Assembly: GCF_963678635.1 (NCBI RefSeq)
Contig: NC_087064.1
Coordinates: 22,490,509-22,554,508 of the forward strand
Direction: 5' to 3'
Length of the DNA: 64,000 nucleotides
Origin: Symsagittifera roscoffensis
Taxonomy: Eukaryota; Xenacoelomorpha; Acoela; Convolutidae
Part shown: positions 11,865 to 24,115 of the stretch, piece after piece
Layout: each line of letters begins with the position of its first letter
How positions within the stretch are numbered: position 1 is the first letter of the stretch
Notes under the pieces: generated by a model
What the model saw: the letters and a program-made list of their open reading frames with translations, nothing else
What the model was told of the DNA's origin: nothing
The model's database searches: none
Program-made: the position numbers and the translations under genes

Positions 11865-14800
11865 AACAAAATTTCACAAAACTGTCCCGGTGTCGAGAAA
11901 AACCGTTTTTACAATTTTTGAGTTTTAGTGTAACTTCGAGCGAATAAAGCAAACAAATAGACTAAAATTAAAATGACAAGCAAGGAAGCTTCGGTGAAAC
12001 TCCGATGAAAAAATTGTTTTTACCGCAATTTTTGGACTAAAAAAGATAAAAATTTATTTATGCAAAAATCAAAAATGAAATTAGAAATCTTTTTTTGAAT
12101 TTCTGCTCTGGTCATTTTTCGATTGGCCTACTTCACTGTGACTGTCGACAAAACAACGCGGAAAAACAACTACACTAATGAAAAAATACACTATTTTGAA
12201 AAAAAAAACGTGTGTTTATGTCAGAATATAGCCTGAACAACCTGTGATATTTGCACAGCAACAGACTATTTTTGTTTCTTTGTTTTTATATGAAAAATAT
12301 TTGATTGTTTGAAAAGCTATGAAGTAAACGTCACTCTTTTTATTGTTTCTTATTTTTGAATAACCAACTTCTGCTGCTCAATTATGCTGTCAAAGTAAAA
12401 AAGGAGATCTGACTTCTTTGTTTTTCGGTTTGAAGATACAAGCGTTTTTTTGAGATTTTAAAATAGTTTGTATCATTTTTGACATGTGTCAGCTTCTGTT
12501 TTGATTTTCATTTTTATACGCTTTGAAGTCTTTCAGTTTACTTTCGTTTCTCAATTATCACTGATTTGAAGTAAATTAGGCACTGTTTAGCTCTCGTGTT
12601 AAAAAAAATACAAAAAACTTCTAAATTGTGAAAAAATTGTAAGGTATTATCATCGAAATATAAAACTTTTTTTGAATTTCTTGAAAATGGGGAGAACGTT
12701 TTCATGTGTTATTCGAACGACCTTAATAAATTTTCAAAACTTTGACCGGTGTCGAGTAAAAATGATTTGAACTTTTGATTTTTAGTCTAATTTCGAGAGA
12801 TTAAAGCAAACACGCACGTTTATTAGAGAAGGATAAGCTAAAAACTTGTTTTTGCCATTTTTGGACTAGAAAACTCAAAGATAAAAAATAATTTCTGCAA
12901 AAAGTCAAAAAAACTTTTAAAAAATTTTGATTTTTTCTAGTCGTTTTTTGACTGAAACCCTTCTCCAATTGTCTTACTTCACTGTGACTATAAAACTAAG
13001 CTTTTTTCCCCGATTTTTCTGAGATCCTTCCATCCTAACAAGCAGAAAAACAACTACGCTCTTTAAAAAAATACATTATTTTGAAGAAGAAATACTTGTT
13101 TTTTTTTCTTCAGAAAAGGGTCTGAGCAACATGTGATACATGCACAGCAATAAACTATTCTTGTTTTTGTTCGTCTTTATATGAAAATGGATTGATTGTT
13201 TGAAAACAAGTGAAATAAACGTCACCCTTTATATTGTTTTTTTTTTAAAATAAATAACGTCTGTTGCTCGATTATGCTGTCAAAATAAAAAGAAGGGAGA
13301 TCTAATCTCTTGGTTTTTCGGTTCCAAAATTCAGGCGTTTTTGAGATCTGAACAATTTTTTCAACAATCTTGACATATTTCAGATTCTGTTATGTTTCTC
13401 CTTTTCATGCGCTTTGAAGTCTTTTAGTTTTCTTTCGGTTTTCAATTGTCACTGATTTTAAAGTAAATTAGGCAGCTTTTAGCTCTAGTGTTAAAAAAAA
13501 TCCAGAAAATGTGTACATTGTTTTTGCGACGGAATACAACACACGTTTTGAATTACTTGAAAATGGGGAGAACTTTTCTATTTGTGATTCAAACGACATT
13601 AAAAAATTTCCAAGAGTTTGATCCGGTGTCGAGAAAAAAGGTTTGCATATTTGATTTTTGACTTTTAGTCTAGTTTTGAACAAGTGAAGCAACCAAGAAG
13701 GTTGATTATAGAATGGGATACGCCAGAAAATTTTTCACCGCCATTTTTGACTAAAAAAATTAAAGATACAAAATTTTTCCTGCAACAGTTTAAAAAGAAA
13801 CTAGAAAAACTTTTCGATTTTTCTTCTGGTAATTTTTCGACTAAACTGTTCTCCGATTGTCTGAGTTCACTGTGACTGTCGAATATGGCTTTATTTTAGA
13901 TTCTTCTTAAATCCTTTTATCTAACCACGCAGAAAAACAACTACACTATTCAAAAAAAGTTACATTGCTTAGAAAAAAAAGATAACTTTTTTTCAGAATA
14001 GAGACTGATTAACCTGTGATACAAGCACTGCAACAACCTATTCTTGTTTCTTTTTGTTTTTTAAGAAGCAGATTTGATTGTTTGAAAGCAAGTGAAGTAA
14101 ACGTCACCCTTTTTATTGTTTCTTCTTTTTAAACAGTTAACGCCTTCTGCTCGATTATGCTGTGAAAAAAAGAGGGAGATCTAACCTCTTTGTTTTTCGT
14201 TATCGAGATTCAAGCGTTTTTGAGATCATAAAAAAAGTTTCATAAAAATTGACATGTTTCAGCCTCTGTTTTGTTTCACACTTTTATACGCTTTGAAGTC
14301 TTTCAGCTTTCTTTCGGTTATCAATTGTCACTGATTCGAAAGTAAATTAGGCTGTGTTTAGCTCGCCTTAAAAAAATTTCAAGAAGGCTTGTCTAATTTA
14401 AAAATTTTTTTTAAATTATTATCGAAGAAACACAAAACACCTTCTGAATTTGTTGGAAAAGTGGAGAACCCTTTCATTTGAGATTCGAACGAATTTGACA
14501 ATATTTCAAGAGTTTGATGCGGCGTCGAGTGAAAATGGTTTGAACTTTGATTTTTAGTCTAACTTCGTGCGAGTAAAGCAAGTCAGGTTTATTAGAGAAG
14601 GATAAGCTGGAAAATTTTGATGGCCCTATTTGGACTAAAAAACTAAAAGATAAACAACATTTTCTGCAAAAAGTCAAAAGAAACAAGAAAATTTTTTTGA
14701 TTTTTTAAAGTAATATTTCGACACAAACCGTTCTCCGATTAGCTTTTTTCATTTCTGAATATGGCTTTGTTTCAGATTCTAATCAAGTTTTAGGATTCGA

Positions 14801-15430
14801 CAAAAATATTTCTCCGATTGACCTATTTCACTGTCGATTATGGTTTTTTTTTCAGATACTACTAAAGGTAAAGTGTTATCGACGAAACACAATACACTTT
14901 TAAACTCCGTAAAAATGGGGAGATTTCTTCGATTTGTGATTCGAACGACCTACTCAAATTTTTAGAAGTATGATCCGGTGTCGAGAAAAAATGGTTTGGA
15001 TTTTGGAATTTTAGTCCAATTTTTAATGAGTGAAGCAAACAAGCAGGTTTATTATAGAGGGTTACGCTAGAACACTTTGTACCGCCATTTTTTGGACTAA
15101 AAAATTTCTTGCAAAGATAAAAGAAATTTCTGCGAAAAGTCAAAAACAACCAGAAACTTAAAAAAAAAAAATTCTGGTAAATTTTGGACAAAACCGATCT
15201 GCGATTGGCCTACTTCACTGTGACTGTCGAATATGTCTATATTTCAGATTCTTCTTAGACCCTTTCATCACATCACGCAGAAAAACAACTACAATAACTT
15301 TTTAAAAATTATTTTACTTCGGAAAAAAAACTTGTTTTGTTAGATTTTGGTCTGAACAACCTGTTTTTTATGCACAGTAACGGGCTATTTTTTTTATACG
15401 GAAACTATTCGATTGTTTGAAAAGAAGTGA
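11369..15430 (+). repeat. 4.3 kb duplicated block, copy 2
   Basis: This is colinear with 7054-11113 and very similar by eye, with scattered substitutions and single-base indels in homopolymers. Homology ends near 15430, where this copy has an extra M2 segment (GAAGTAAATGAAGTAAACG) absent near 11111. The left junction lies inside the M3 sequence AAATGAGGCA, sharing only the bases GCA with the insert. Confidence 0.85.
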
Positions 15431-15655
15431 AGTAAATGAAGTAAACGTCACTTATTTATTGTTTCTCGATTATGCTGTCAAATGCTCGATTTTAATGTCA
15501 AAATAGGATCTGAGCAACCTGTGCTTCTTGCACAGCAACGGGCTATTCTTGTTTTAATACGGAAATTATTCGATTGTTTGAAAAGTAGTTAAGTAAAGGT
15601 CACTTTTTTATTGCTTCTCGATTATGCTGTCAAAACTGCTTGTTTATGCTGTCAA
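15350..15655 (+). repeat. Tandem duplication of M2
   Basis: Two CTGARCAACCTG blocks separated by about 150 bp. The first copy also has a small internal duplication (GAAGTAAATGAAGTAAACG). Confidence 0.75.
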
Positions 15656-16274
15656 AACAAAAAGAAGAGAGTATAGTCATATCTTTTTAATTTTTGGCTC
15701 CGAGATTCAAGCGTTTTTAGGTTTATACAAAAATTTTATTTAGTTTTGACAATTTTCAGCTTCTGTTTTGTTTGTCATTTTATACGCTTTGAAGAAATTC
15801 AGCTTCCTTTTGGTTGTCAATTGTCATTGATTTGAAAGTAAATGAGGCATTGTTTAGTTCTAGTGATAACAAAAAACCAGAAAACTTGATCATTGTGATA
15901 AATTTGTAAGCTAATATCGACGAAACACAAAACAGTTTTTGAACTCCTTGAAAATAAGGAGAACCGTTTCATTTTCGATTCAAACGATCTAAACAAACTT
16001 TTAATTGTTCGAACCGGTGTCGAGTAAAATGGTTTGAAAATTAAAAATTTTTAGTCTATTTTTGAGCAAGTAAAGCAAACAAGCAGGTTTATTAGTGAAT
16101 AATAAGATAGAAACTTTTTACCGCTATTTTTTGACTAAGAAAAGATATAACTCTCGATCAAAAATTTGAACCAATAAAAAGCTAAATTTTTATTCCTGCA
16201 TAAACTAAGAAAAACTAGAAAACTTTTTGATTTTTTTGGAGTAATTTTTTGACAAAAATAGCTCTCCGATTATC

Positions 16275-16276
<2 letters not shown>

Positions 16277-16318
<42 letters not shown>
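16277..16318 (+). repeat. CT microsatellite in the M1/M2 slot
   Basis: Nearly pure tract in an M2-skip monomer at the end of the first 2.185 kb unit. Confidence 0.9.
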
Positions 16319-16322
<4 letters not shown>

Positions 16323-17534
16323 GACTGTCTGCTGCTCAATTGCGCTGTCAAAGTAAAAAGGAAGCTCTAACCTCTTTGTTTTTCGTTTCCGAGATTCAAG
16401 CGTTTTTGAGATCATAAAAAAATTTCATAAAAATTGACATGTTTCAGCCTCTGTTTTGTTTCACACTTTTATACGCTTTGAAGTCTTTCAGCTTTCTTTC
16501 GGTTGTCAATTGTCACTGATTCGAAAGTAAATTAGGCTGTGTTTAGCTCGCCTTAAAAAAATTTCAAGAAGGCTTGTCTAATTAAAAAAAAAAATTTAAA
16601 TTATTATCGAAGAAACACAAAACACCTTCTGAATTTGTTGGAAAAGGGGAGAACCCTTTCATTTGAGATTCGAACGAATTTGACAATATTTCAAGAGTTT
16701 GATGCGGCGTCGAGTGAAAATGGTTTGAACTTTGATTTTTAGTCTAATTTCGAGCGAGGAAAGCAAGTCAGGTTTATTAGAGAAGGATAAGCTGGAAAAT
16801 TTTGATGGCCCTATTTGGACTAAAAAATTAAAAGATAAACAACATTTTCTGCAAAAAGTCAAAAGAAACAAGAAATTTTTTTTGATTTTTTAAAGTAATA
16901 TTTCGACACAAACTGTTCTCCGATTAGCTTTTTTCATTTCTGAATATGGCTTTGTTTCAGATTCCACTCAAGTTTTAGGATTCGACAAAAATATTTCTCC
17001 GATTGACCTATTTCACTGTCGATTATGGTTTTTTTTTCAGATACTACTAAAGGTAAAGTGTTATCGACGAAACACAATACACTTTTGAAATTCCGTAAAA
17101 GTGGGGAGATTTCTTCGATTTGTGATTCGAACGACCTACTCAAATTTTTAGAAGTATGATCCGGTGTCGAGAAAAAATGGTTTGGATTTTAGAATTTTAG
17201 TCCAATTTTTAATGAGTGAAGCAAACAAGCAGGTTTATTATAGAGGGTTACGCTTTTGTACCGCCATTTTTTGGACTAAAAAATTTCTTGTAAAGATAAA
17301 AAAAATTTCTGCGAAAAGTCAAAAACAACCAGAAACTTAAAAAAAAAAAATTCTGGTAAATTTTGGACGAAACCGATCTGCGATTGGCCTACTTCACTGT
17401 GACTGTCGAATATGTCTATATTTCAGATTCTTCTTAGACCCTTTCATCACATCACGCAGAAAAACAACTACAATAACTTTTTAAAAAATTATTTTACTTC
17501 GGAAAAAAAACTTGTTTTGTTAGATTTTGGTCTG

Positions 17535-17840
17535 AACAACCTGTTTTTCATGCACAGTAACGGGCGATTCTTTTTTTTATACGGAAACTATTCGATTGTT
17601 TGAAAAGAAGTGAAGTAAATGAAGTAAACGTCACTTATTTATTGTTTCTCGATTATGCTGTCAAATGCTCGATTTTAATGTCAAAATAGGATCTGAGCAA
17701 ACTGTGCTTCTTGCACAGCAACGGGCTATTCTTGTTTTAATACGGAAAGTATTCGATTGTTTGAAAAGAAGTTAAGTAAAGGTCACTTTTTTATTGCTTC
17801 TCGTTTATGCTGTCAAAACTGCTTGTTTATGCTGTCAAAA
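17535..17840 (+). repeat. Tandem duplication of M2
   Basis: Counterpart of 15350-15655 in the second 2.185 kb unit, with the same GAAGTAAATGAAGTAAACG mark. Confidence 0.75.
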
Positions 17841-18452
17841 CAAAAAGAAGAGAGTATAGTCATCTCTTTTTAATTTTTGGCTCCGAGATTCAAGCGTTTT
17901 TAGGTTTATACAAAAATTTTATTTAGTTTTGACATTTTTCAGCTTCTGTTTTGTTTGTCATTTTCTACGCTTTGAAGAGTTTCAGCTTCCTTTTGGTTGT
18001 CAATTGTCACTGACTTGAAAGTAAATGAGGCATTGTTTAGTTCTAGTGATAACAAAAAACCAGAAAACTTGAACATTGTGATAAATTTGTAAGCTAATAT
18101 CGACGAAACACAAAACAGTTTTTGAACTCCTTGAAAATGAGGAGAACCGTTTCATTTTCGATTCAAACGATCTTAAAATTTTTTTAACTGTTCGAACCGG
18201 TGTCGAGTAAAATGGTTTGAATTTTAAATTTTTAGTCTATTTTTGAGCAAGTAAAGCAAACAAGCAGGTTTATTAGTGAATAATAAGATAGAAACTTTTT
18301 ACCGCTATTTTTTGACTAAGAAAAGATATAACTCTCGATCAAAAATTTGAACCAATAAAAAGCTAAATTTTTATTCCTGCATAAACTAAGAAAAACTAGA
18401 AAATTTTTTGATTTTTTTGGAGTAATTTTTTGACAAAAATTGCTCTCCGATT

Positions 18453-18454
<2 letters not shown>

Positions 18455-18492
<38 letters not shown>

Positions 18493-18502
18493 TCTCTCTC
18501 TC
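18455..18502 (+). repeat. CT microsatellite in the M1/M2 slot
   Basis: Tract interrupted by TTA; it is the counterpart of the tract at 16277, one 2.185 kb unit later. Confidence 0.9.
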
Positions 18503-19145
18503 ATTACGACTGTCTGCTGCTCAATTGTGCTGTCAAAGTAAAAAGGAAGATCTAATTTCTTTGTTTTTCGGTTTGAAGATTCAAGCGTTTTTCAGATTTT
18601 AAAACAGTTTTTATCGTTTTTGACATGTGTCAGCTTCTGTTTTGATTTTCATTTTTATACGTTTTTAATTCTTTCAGTTTACTTTCGATTCTCAATTGTC
18701 ACTGATTTGAAAGCAAATTAGGCACTGTTTAGCTCTCGTGTTAAAAAGAATCCAGAAAACTTCTAATTTGTGAAAAACATGTAAGGTATTATCATCGATA
18801 CATAAAACACTTTTTGAATTCCTTGAAAATGGGGAGAACTTTTTCATGTGTTATTCGAACAACCTTAATACATTTTCAAAACTTTGACCTGTGTCGAGTA
18901 AAAAATGGTTTGAACTTTTGATTTTTAGTCTATTTATGAGCAAGTAAAGCAAACAAGCAGGTTTATTAGTGAATAATAAGATAGAAACTTTTTACCGCTA
19001 TTTTTTGACTAAGAAAAGTTATAACTCTCGATCAAAAATTTGAACCAATAAAAAGCTAAATTTTTATTCCTGCAAAAACTAAGAAAAAATAGAAAACTTT
19101 TTGATTTTTTTGGAGTAATTTTTTGACAAAAATCGCTCTCCGATT

Positions 19146-19147
<2 letters not shown>

Positions 19148-19196
<49 letters not shown>

Positions 19197-19197
19197 T
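19148..19197 (+). repeat. CT microsatellite in the M1/M2 slot
   Basis: Tract in the first 693 bp unit, with one TTT interruption, followed by an M2-skip. Confidence 0.9.
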
Positions 19198-19800
19198 TGT
19201 GACTGTCTGCTGCTCAATTGTGCTGTCAAAGTAAAAAGGAAGATCTAATTTCTTTGTTTTTCTGTTTGAAGACTCAAGCGTTTTTCAGATTTTAAAACAG
19301 TTTTTATCGTTTTTGACATGTGTCAGCTTCTGTTTTGTTTTTCATTTTTATACGCTTTGAATTATTTCAGTTTACTTTCGATTCTCAATTGTCACTGATT
19401 TGAAAGCAAATTAGGCACTGTTTAGCTCTCGTGTTAAAAAGAATCCAGAAAACTTCTAATTTGTGAAAAACATGTAAGGTATTATCATCGATACATAAAA
19501 CACTTTTTGAATTCCTTGAAAATGGGGAGAACCTTTTCATATGTTATTCGAACGACCTTAATAAATTTTCAAAACTTTGACCTGTGTCGAGTAAAAATGG
19601 TTTGAACTTTTGATTTTTAGTCTAATTTTGAGCGAGTAAAGTAAACAAGCAGGTTTATTAGTGAATGATAAGCTAGAAACTTTTTACCGCCATTTTTGGA
19701 CTAAAAAAGATATAAAACACTTCCTGCAGAAACTAAAAAAACTATAAAACGTTTTTTGACTTTTTTAAAGCAACTTTCGACAAAAACCGTTCTCCGATTA

Positions 19801-19821
19801 TCCTCTCTCTCTCTCTCTCTT

Positions 19822-19858
<37 letters not shown>
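19801..19858 (+). repeat. CT microsatellite in the M1/M2 slot
   Basis: One of the longest tracts, with TTT and GT interruptions, followed by an intact M2. Confidence 0.9.
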
Positions 19859-20219
19859 GTGACTGTCAGATATGGCTTTTTTCAGATTCTCCTTAGGTCT
19901 TTTTATCACAATACGCAAAAAAAAACAACTACACTATTTTTTACAAAAATTTACACTAATTTGAAAAAAAAACTATTGTTTTGTTTTAAGAAATGGTCGG
20001 AAAAACCTACGCTTCCTGCACATCAACTGGCTTTTCTTGTTTTTTTTTTACTGGAATGATTCGATTGTTTGAAAAAAAGTGAAGTAAACGTGATATTTTT
20101 ATTGCTTCTTCTTTTGAAACATTTGTCGTCTGCTGCTCGACTATGCTGTCTAAATTTAAAAAAGGAGGTCTAACCCCTTGGTTTTCCGTTCCTTGGTTCA
20201 AGCGTTTTTGAGATCTTGA

Positions 20220-22620
20220 AAAATTTTTCATCAATTTTGACATTTTTCAGCTTCTGTATAGTTTTTCAATTTTATACGCAAGGAAGTCATTCAGTTTTCA
20301 TTCTGGTGTCAATTTTTACTGATTTGAAAGTTAATTTAGTCACTGCTTAGCTCTAGTGTCTAAAACAAATTCCATACAATTTGTACATAGTGAAGAACTT
20401 GTAAATTTTTGTCGTCGAAACATAATACACTTTTTGAATTCCTTGAAAATGGGGAGAACTTAGAATCTTTTTCATTTGTGAATCAAACGACCTTTCAAAC
20501 AAATTTTGAAAACTTTGAACCGGTGTCGAATAAAAGGGTTGGAATTTTAATTATTTAGTCTATTTTTATACGAGTAAAACGACAAGCAGTTTCATTAAGG
20601 AATGATCAGCTAGAAACTTTTTACCGCCTTTTTTAGACTAAAAAAAGCCAAGACAAAAAACAATTTCTGCAAAAATTAAAAAAAACTAGAAAAATTTTTT
20701 TGAATTTTTTTCAAGTAATTTTTCGACACAAACCGTTCTCCGATTAGCTTGTTTCACTGCCGTATATGGCTTTGTTTCAGATTCTCCTCAAATTTTAGGA
20801 CTCGTCAAAAATATTTCTCCGATTGACCTATTTCACTGTCGAATATGGTTTTTTTTTCAGATACTCTTAAAGGTAAAGTATTATCGACTAAACAAAATAC
20901 ACTTTTTGAAATCCGTGAAAATGGGGAGAACTCTTTGATTTGTGATTCGAACGACCTATTCAAATTTTCAGAAGTATGATCCGGTGTCGAGAAAAAATGG
21001 TTTGGATTTTTGACTTTTAGTCTTATTTTGAATGGGTGAAGCAAACAAGCAGGTTTATTATAGAGGGTTACGCTAGAACACTTTGTACCGCCATTTTTTG
21101 GACTAAAAAAAATCTTAAAAGATTTAAACAATTTCTGCGAAAAGTCAAAAACAACCAGAAACCTTTAAAAAAAATTCTGGTTAATATTGGACGAAACCGT
21201 TCTGCGATTGGCCTATTTCACTGTGACTGTCGAATATGTCTATACTTCAGATTCTTCTTAGATCTTTTCATCACATCACGCAGAAAAACAACTACAATAT
21301 CTTTTTAAAAAAATTACCCTATTTCGGAAAAATCTTGTTTTGTTAGATTATGGTTTAAACAACCTGTGCTTCATGGACAGCAACGGGCTATTCTTGTTTT
21401 ATACGGAAAGTTTTCGATTGTTTCATCAATTTTGACATTTTTCGGTTTCTGTATAGTTTTTCAATTTTTTACGCTTTGAAGTCATTCAGTTTTCATTCGG
21501 TTGTCAATTGTTACTGAATTGAAAGTTAATTTAGTCACTGCTTAGCTCTAGTGTCTAAAACAAATTCCAGACAATTTGTACATAGTGAAGAACTTGTAAA
21601 TTTTTGTCGTCGAAACATAAAACTTTTTTTGAATTCCTTGAAAATGGGAAGAACTTAGAACCTTTTTTATTTGTGATTCAAACGACCTTTCAAACAAATT
21701 TTCAAAATTTTGAACCGGTGTCGAATAAAAAGAATTGGAATTTTAATTGCTTAGTCTATTTTTAAACAAGTCAAGCCAACAAGCAGTTTCATTAAGGAAT
21801 GATAAGCTGGAAACTTTTTACCGCCTTTTTAGGTTAAACAAATCCAAGACAAAAAACAATTTCTGCAAAAAGTAAAAAAAAACTAGAAAACTTTTTCGAA
21901 TTTTTTTCAAGTAATTTTTCGACACAAACCGTTCTCCGATTAGCTTGTTTCACTGCCAAATATGGCTTTGTTTTAGATTCTCCTCAAATTTTAGGACTCG
22001 TCAAAAATATTTCTCCGATTGACCTATTTCACTGTCGAATATGGTTTTTTTTTCAGATACTCTTAAAGGTAAAGTATTATCGACTAAACAAAATACACTT
22101 TTTGAAATCCGTGAAAATGGGGAGAACTCTTTGATTTGTGATTCGAACGACCTATTCAAATTTTCAGAAGTATGATCCGGTGTCGAGAAAAAATGGTTTT
22201 GGATTTTTGACTTTTAGTCTTATTTTGAATGAGTGAAGCAAACAAGCAGGTTTATTATAGAGGGTTACGCTAGAACACTTTGTACCGCCATTTTTTGGAC
22301 TAAAAAAATCTTAAAAGATAAAAACAATTTCTGCGAAAAGTCAAAAACAACCAGAAACCTTTAAAAAAAAATTCTGGTAAATATTGGACGAAACCGTTCT
22401 GCGATTGGCCTATTTCACTGTGACTGTCGAATATGTCTATACTTCAGATTCTTCTTAGATCCTTTCATCACATCACGCAGAAAAACAACTACAATATCTT
22501 TTTTAAAAAAATTACTCTATTTCGGAAAAATCTTGTTTTGTTAGATTATGGTCTGAACAACCTGTGCTTCATGGACAGCAACGGGCTATTCTTGTTTTAT
22601 ACGGAAAGTTTTCGATTGTT
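20220..22620 (+). repeat. 1.2 kb tandem pair
   Basis: Landmarks 20441 and 20914 recur at 21640 and 22112, an offset of 1198-1199 bp. Each copy is one full plus one S-type monomer. The inner boundary is at about 21424, where TTCGATTGTTT of M2 is joined directly to CATCAATTTTGACAT of M3. The unit is therefore closed by a roughly 190 bp deletion. Confidence 0.8.
20736..20880 (+). repeat. 79 bp internal duplication typical of S-type monomers
   Basis: TTCTCCGATTAGCTTGTTTC at 20736 and TTCTCCGATTGACCTATTTC at 20815 start two related stretches, each with a YTTCACTG, ATATGG and TTTCAGAT series. The second then joins to AAAGTATTATCGACGAAAC of the next M1, skipping most of M2 and M3. The same layout appears in every 458-490 bp monomer (for example near 1312, 4912, 10407, 21931, 46975 and 63255). 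Confidence 0.78.
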
Positions 22621-22850
22621 TGAAAAGAAGTGAAGTAGACGTCACTTTTTTATTGCTTCTCGGTTATGCTGTCAAAATTCTCGATTATGCTGTCAAAATA
22701 AGATCTGAACAACCTGTGCTTCTTGCACAGCAACGGGCTATTATTGTTTTTATACGGAAAATTTTCGATTGTTTGAAAAGAAGTGACGTAAATATCACTT
22801 TTTTTATTGTTTTTCGATTATGCTGTCAAAATAAAAAGAAGGGAGTATAA
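22553..22850 (+). repeat. Tandem duplication of M2 (151 bp)
   Basis: CTGAACAACCTGTGCTTC occurs at 22553 and 22704. Confidence 0.78.
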
Positions 22851-23350
22851 TCTCTTTCTATTTTCTGGTTCCGAGATTCAAGCATTTTTAGGTTCATACA
22901 AATTTTTTTTTAGTTTCGACACTTTTCAGCTTCCGTTTTGTTTGTCATTTTATACGCTTTGAAGACTTTCAGCTTTCTTTCGGTTGTCAATTGTCACTGA
23001 TTTGAAAACAAAATGAGGCAGTGTTTAGTTCTAGTGTTAAGAAAAAACCAGAAAAGTTGAACATTGTGAAAAATTTGTAAAACTGATATCGACGAAACAA
23101 AACATTTTTTGAATTCCATGAAAATGAGGAGAACCGTTTCATTTTCGATTCGAACGATCGTTACAAATTTTTAACTTTTTGAACCGGTGTCGAGTAAAAA
23201 TGGTTTGAATTTTAAATTTTTAGTCTATTTTTGAGCGAGTAAAGCAAACAAGCAGGTTTATTAGTGAATGAAGAGATAGAAAATTTTAACCGCCATTTTT
23301 GGTTTAAAAAAAGATGTAAAACAGTTCCTGCATAAACTAAAAAAACTAGA
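22620..23350 (+). repeat. Satellite monomer with duplicated M2
   Basis: A tandem M2 (22553-22850) is followed by M3 and an M1 with landmark 23118 in the variant form GAAAATGAGGAGAACCG. The M1 ends abruptly at AAAACTAGA near 23350, where a short unrelated insert begins. Confidence 0.7.
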
Positions 23351-23390
23351 ACTTACATCTCGGACATATAGTCCATTTCTTTTTGTATAG
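23351..23390. other. 40 bp unique insert between M1 and M2
   Basis: The stretch starting ACTTACATCTCGG has no counterpart elsewhere in the window that I could find. It contains GGACATATAGTCC, a small perfect inverted repeat with a 5-base loop. It replaces the rest of M1 and the first half of M2. It may be filler DNA at a repaired break. Confidence 0.55.
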
Positions 23391-24115
23391 TTTTTCTTGT
23401 TTTTATACTGAAATGATTCGATTGTGTGAAAAGAAGTGAAGTAAGCATAAAATTTTTATTGCTGCTGTTGGAACAATTGTCGTCTGCTGCTCGATTATGC
23501 TGTCTAAATAAAAAAAAGGAGATTTAACCCCTTGGTTTTCCGTTCCATGGCTTAAGCGTTTTGGAGATCTTAAAGAACCTCTCATCAATTTCGACAATTT
23601 TCAATTTCTGCAAAGTTTCTCAATTTTATACGCTTTGAAGTCATTCAGGATTCATTCGGTTGTCAATTGTTACTGATTTGAAAGTTAATTTTGTCACTGC
23701 TTAGCTCTAGTGTTTAAAACAAATTCCAGACAATTTGTACATAGTGAAGAACTTGTAAATTTTTGTCGTCGAAACATAATACTTTTTTTGAATTCCTCGA
23801 AAATGGGGAGAAATTAGAACTTTCTTTCATTTGTGATTCCAACGACCCGATGTCGAATAAAAATGTTTGGACATTTAATTGTTTAGTCTATTTTATGAGA
23901 GTAAAAGCAAGAAGCATTTTTATTAGGAAATGATAAGCTAGAAACTTTTACCACTTTTTTTAGACTAAAAAAACCTAAGATAAAAAACATTTTCTGCAAA
24001 AAGTCAAAAAAACTATAAAACTTTTTTGATTTATTTTCAAGTAAGTTTTCGACACAAACCTTTCTCCGATTAGCTTGTTTCACGACCGAATATGGCTTTG
24101 TTTCAGATTCTGCTC
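23391..24115 (+). repeat. Satellite segment homologous to 6240-6980
   Basis: It runs colinear with 6240-6980, about 17.15 kb away, sharing ATTGTGTGAAAAGAAG, AATTTCTGCAAAGTTTCTC and the landmark GAAAATGGGGAGAAATTAGA at 23800. Unlike the earlier copy it continues into normal satellite (TTTTAGGATTCGTCAAAAAT) instead of the foreign insert, so it shows the state before that insertion. Confidence 0.72.

Larger units (their letters stand above)
14181..16365 (+). repeat. 2.185 kb tandem pair, copy 1
   Basis: Begins at CTAACCTCTTTGTTTTTCG and matches 16366 onward at an offset of 2181-2186 bp: landmarks 14454, 14912 and 15949 match 16640, 17095 and 18130. It contains a full monomer start, an S-type monomer, a duplicated M2 and a CT-tract monomer with an M2-skip. 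It overlaps the end of the 4.3 kb block, so two duplications of different length are nested here. Confidence 0.83.
16366..18550 (+). repeat. 2.185 kb tandem pair, copy 2
   Basis: Colinear with 14181-16365. The boundary falls at the M2/M3 border just after the copy 1 CT tract, where AGATCT has become AGCTCT. Both copies carry the private insertion CTCGATCAAAAATTTGAACC (near 16152 and 18332), which also appears at 19024 and, with changes, at 24430. Confidence 0.83.
18545..19866 (+). repeat. 693 bp tandem pair of M2-skip monomers
   Basis: GGAAGATCTA at 18545 and 19238 marks an exact 693 bp period. Landmarks are at 18822 and 19518. Copy 1 lacks most of M2: its CT tract runs straight into GTGACTGTCTGCTGCTC. 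Copy 2 ends in an intact M2 (GTGACTGTCAGATATGG at 19859), so the skip is not fixed in the family. Confidence 0.8.
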
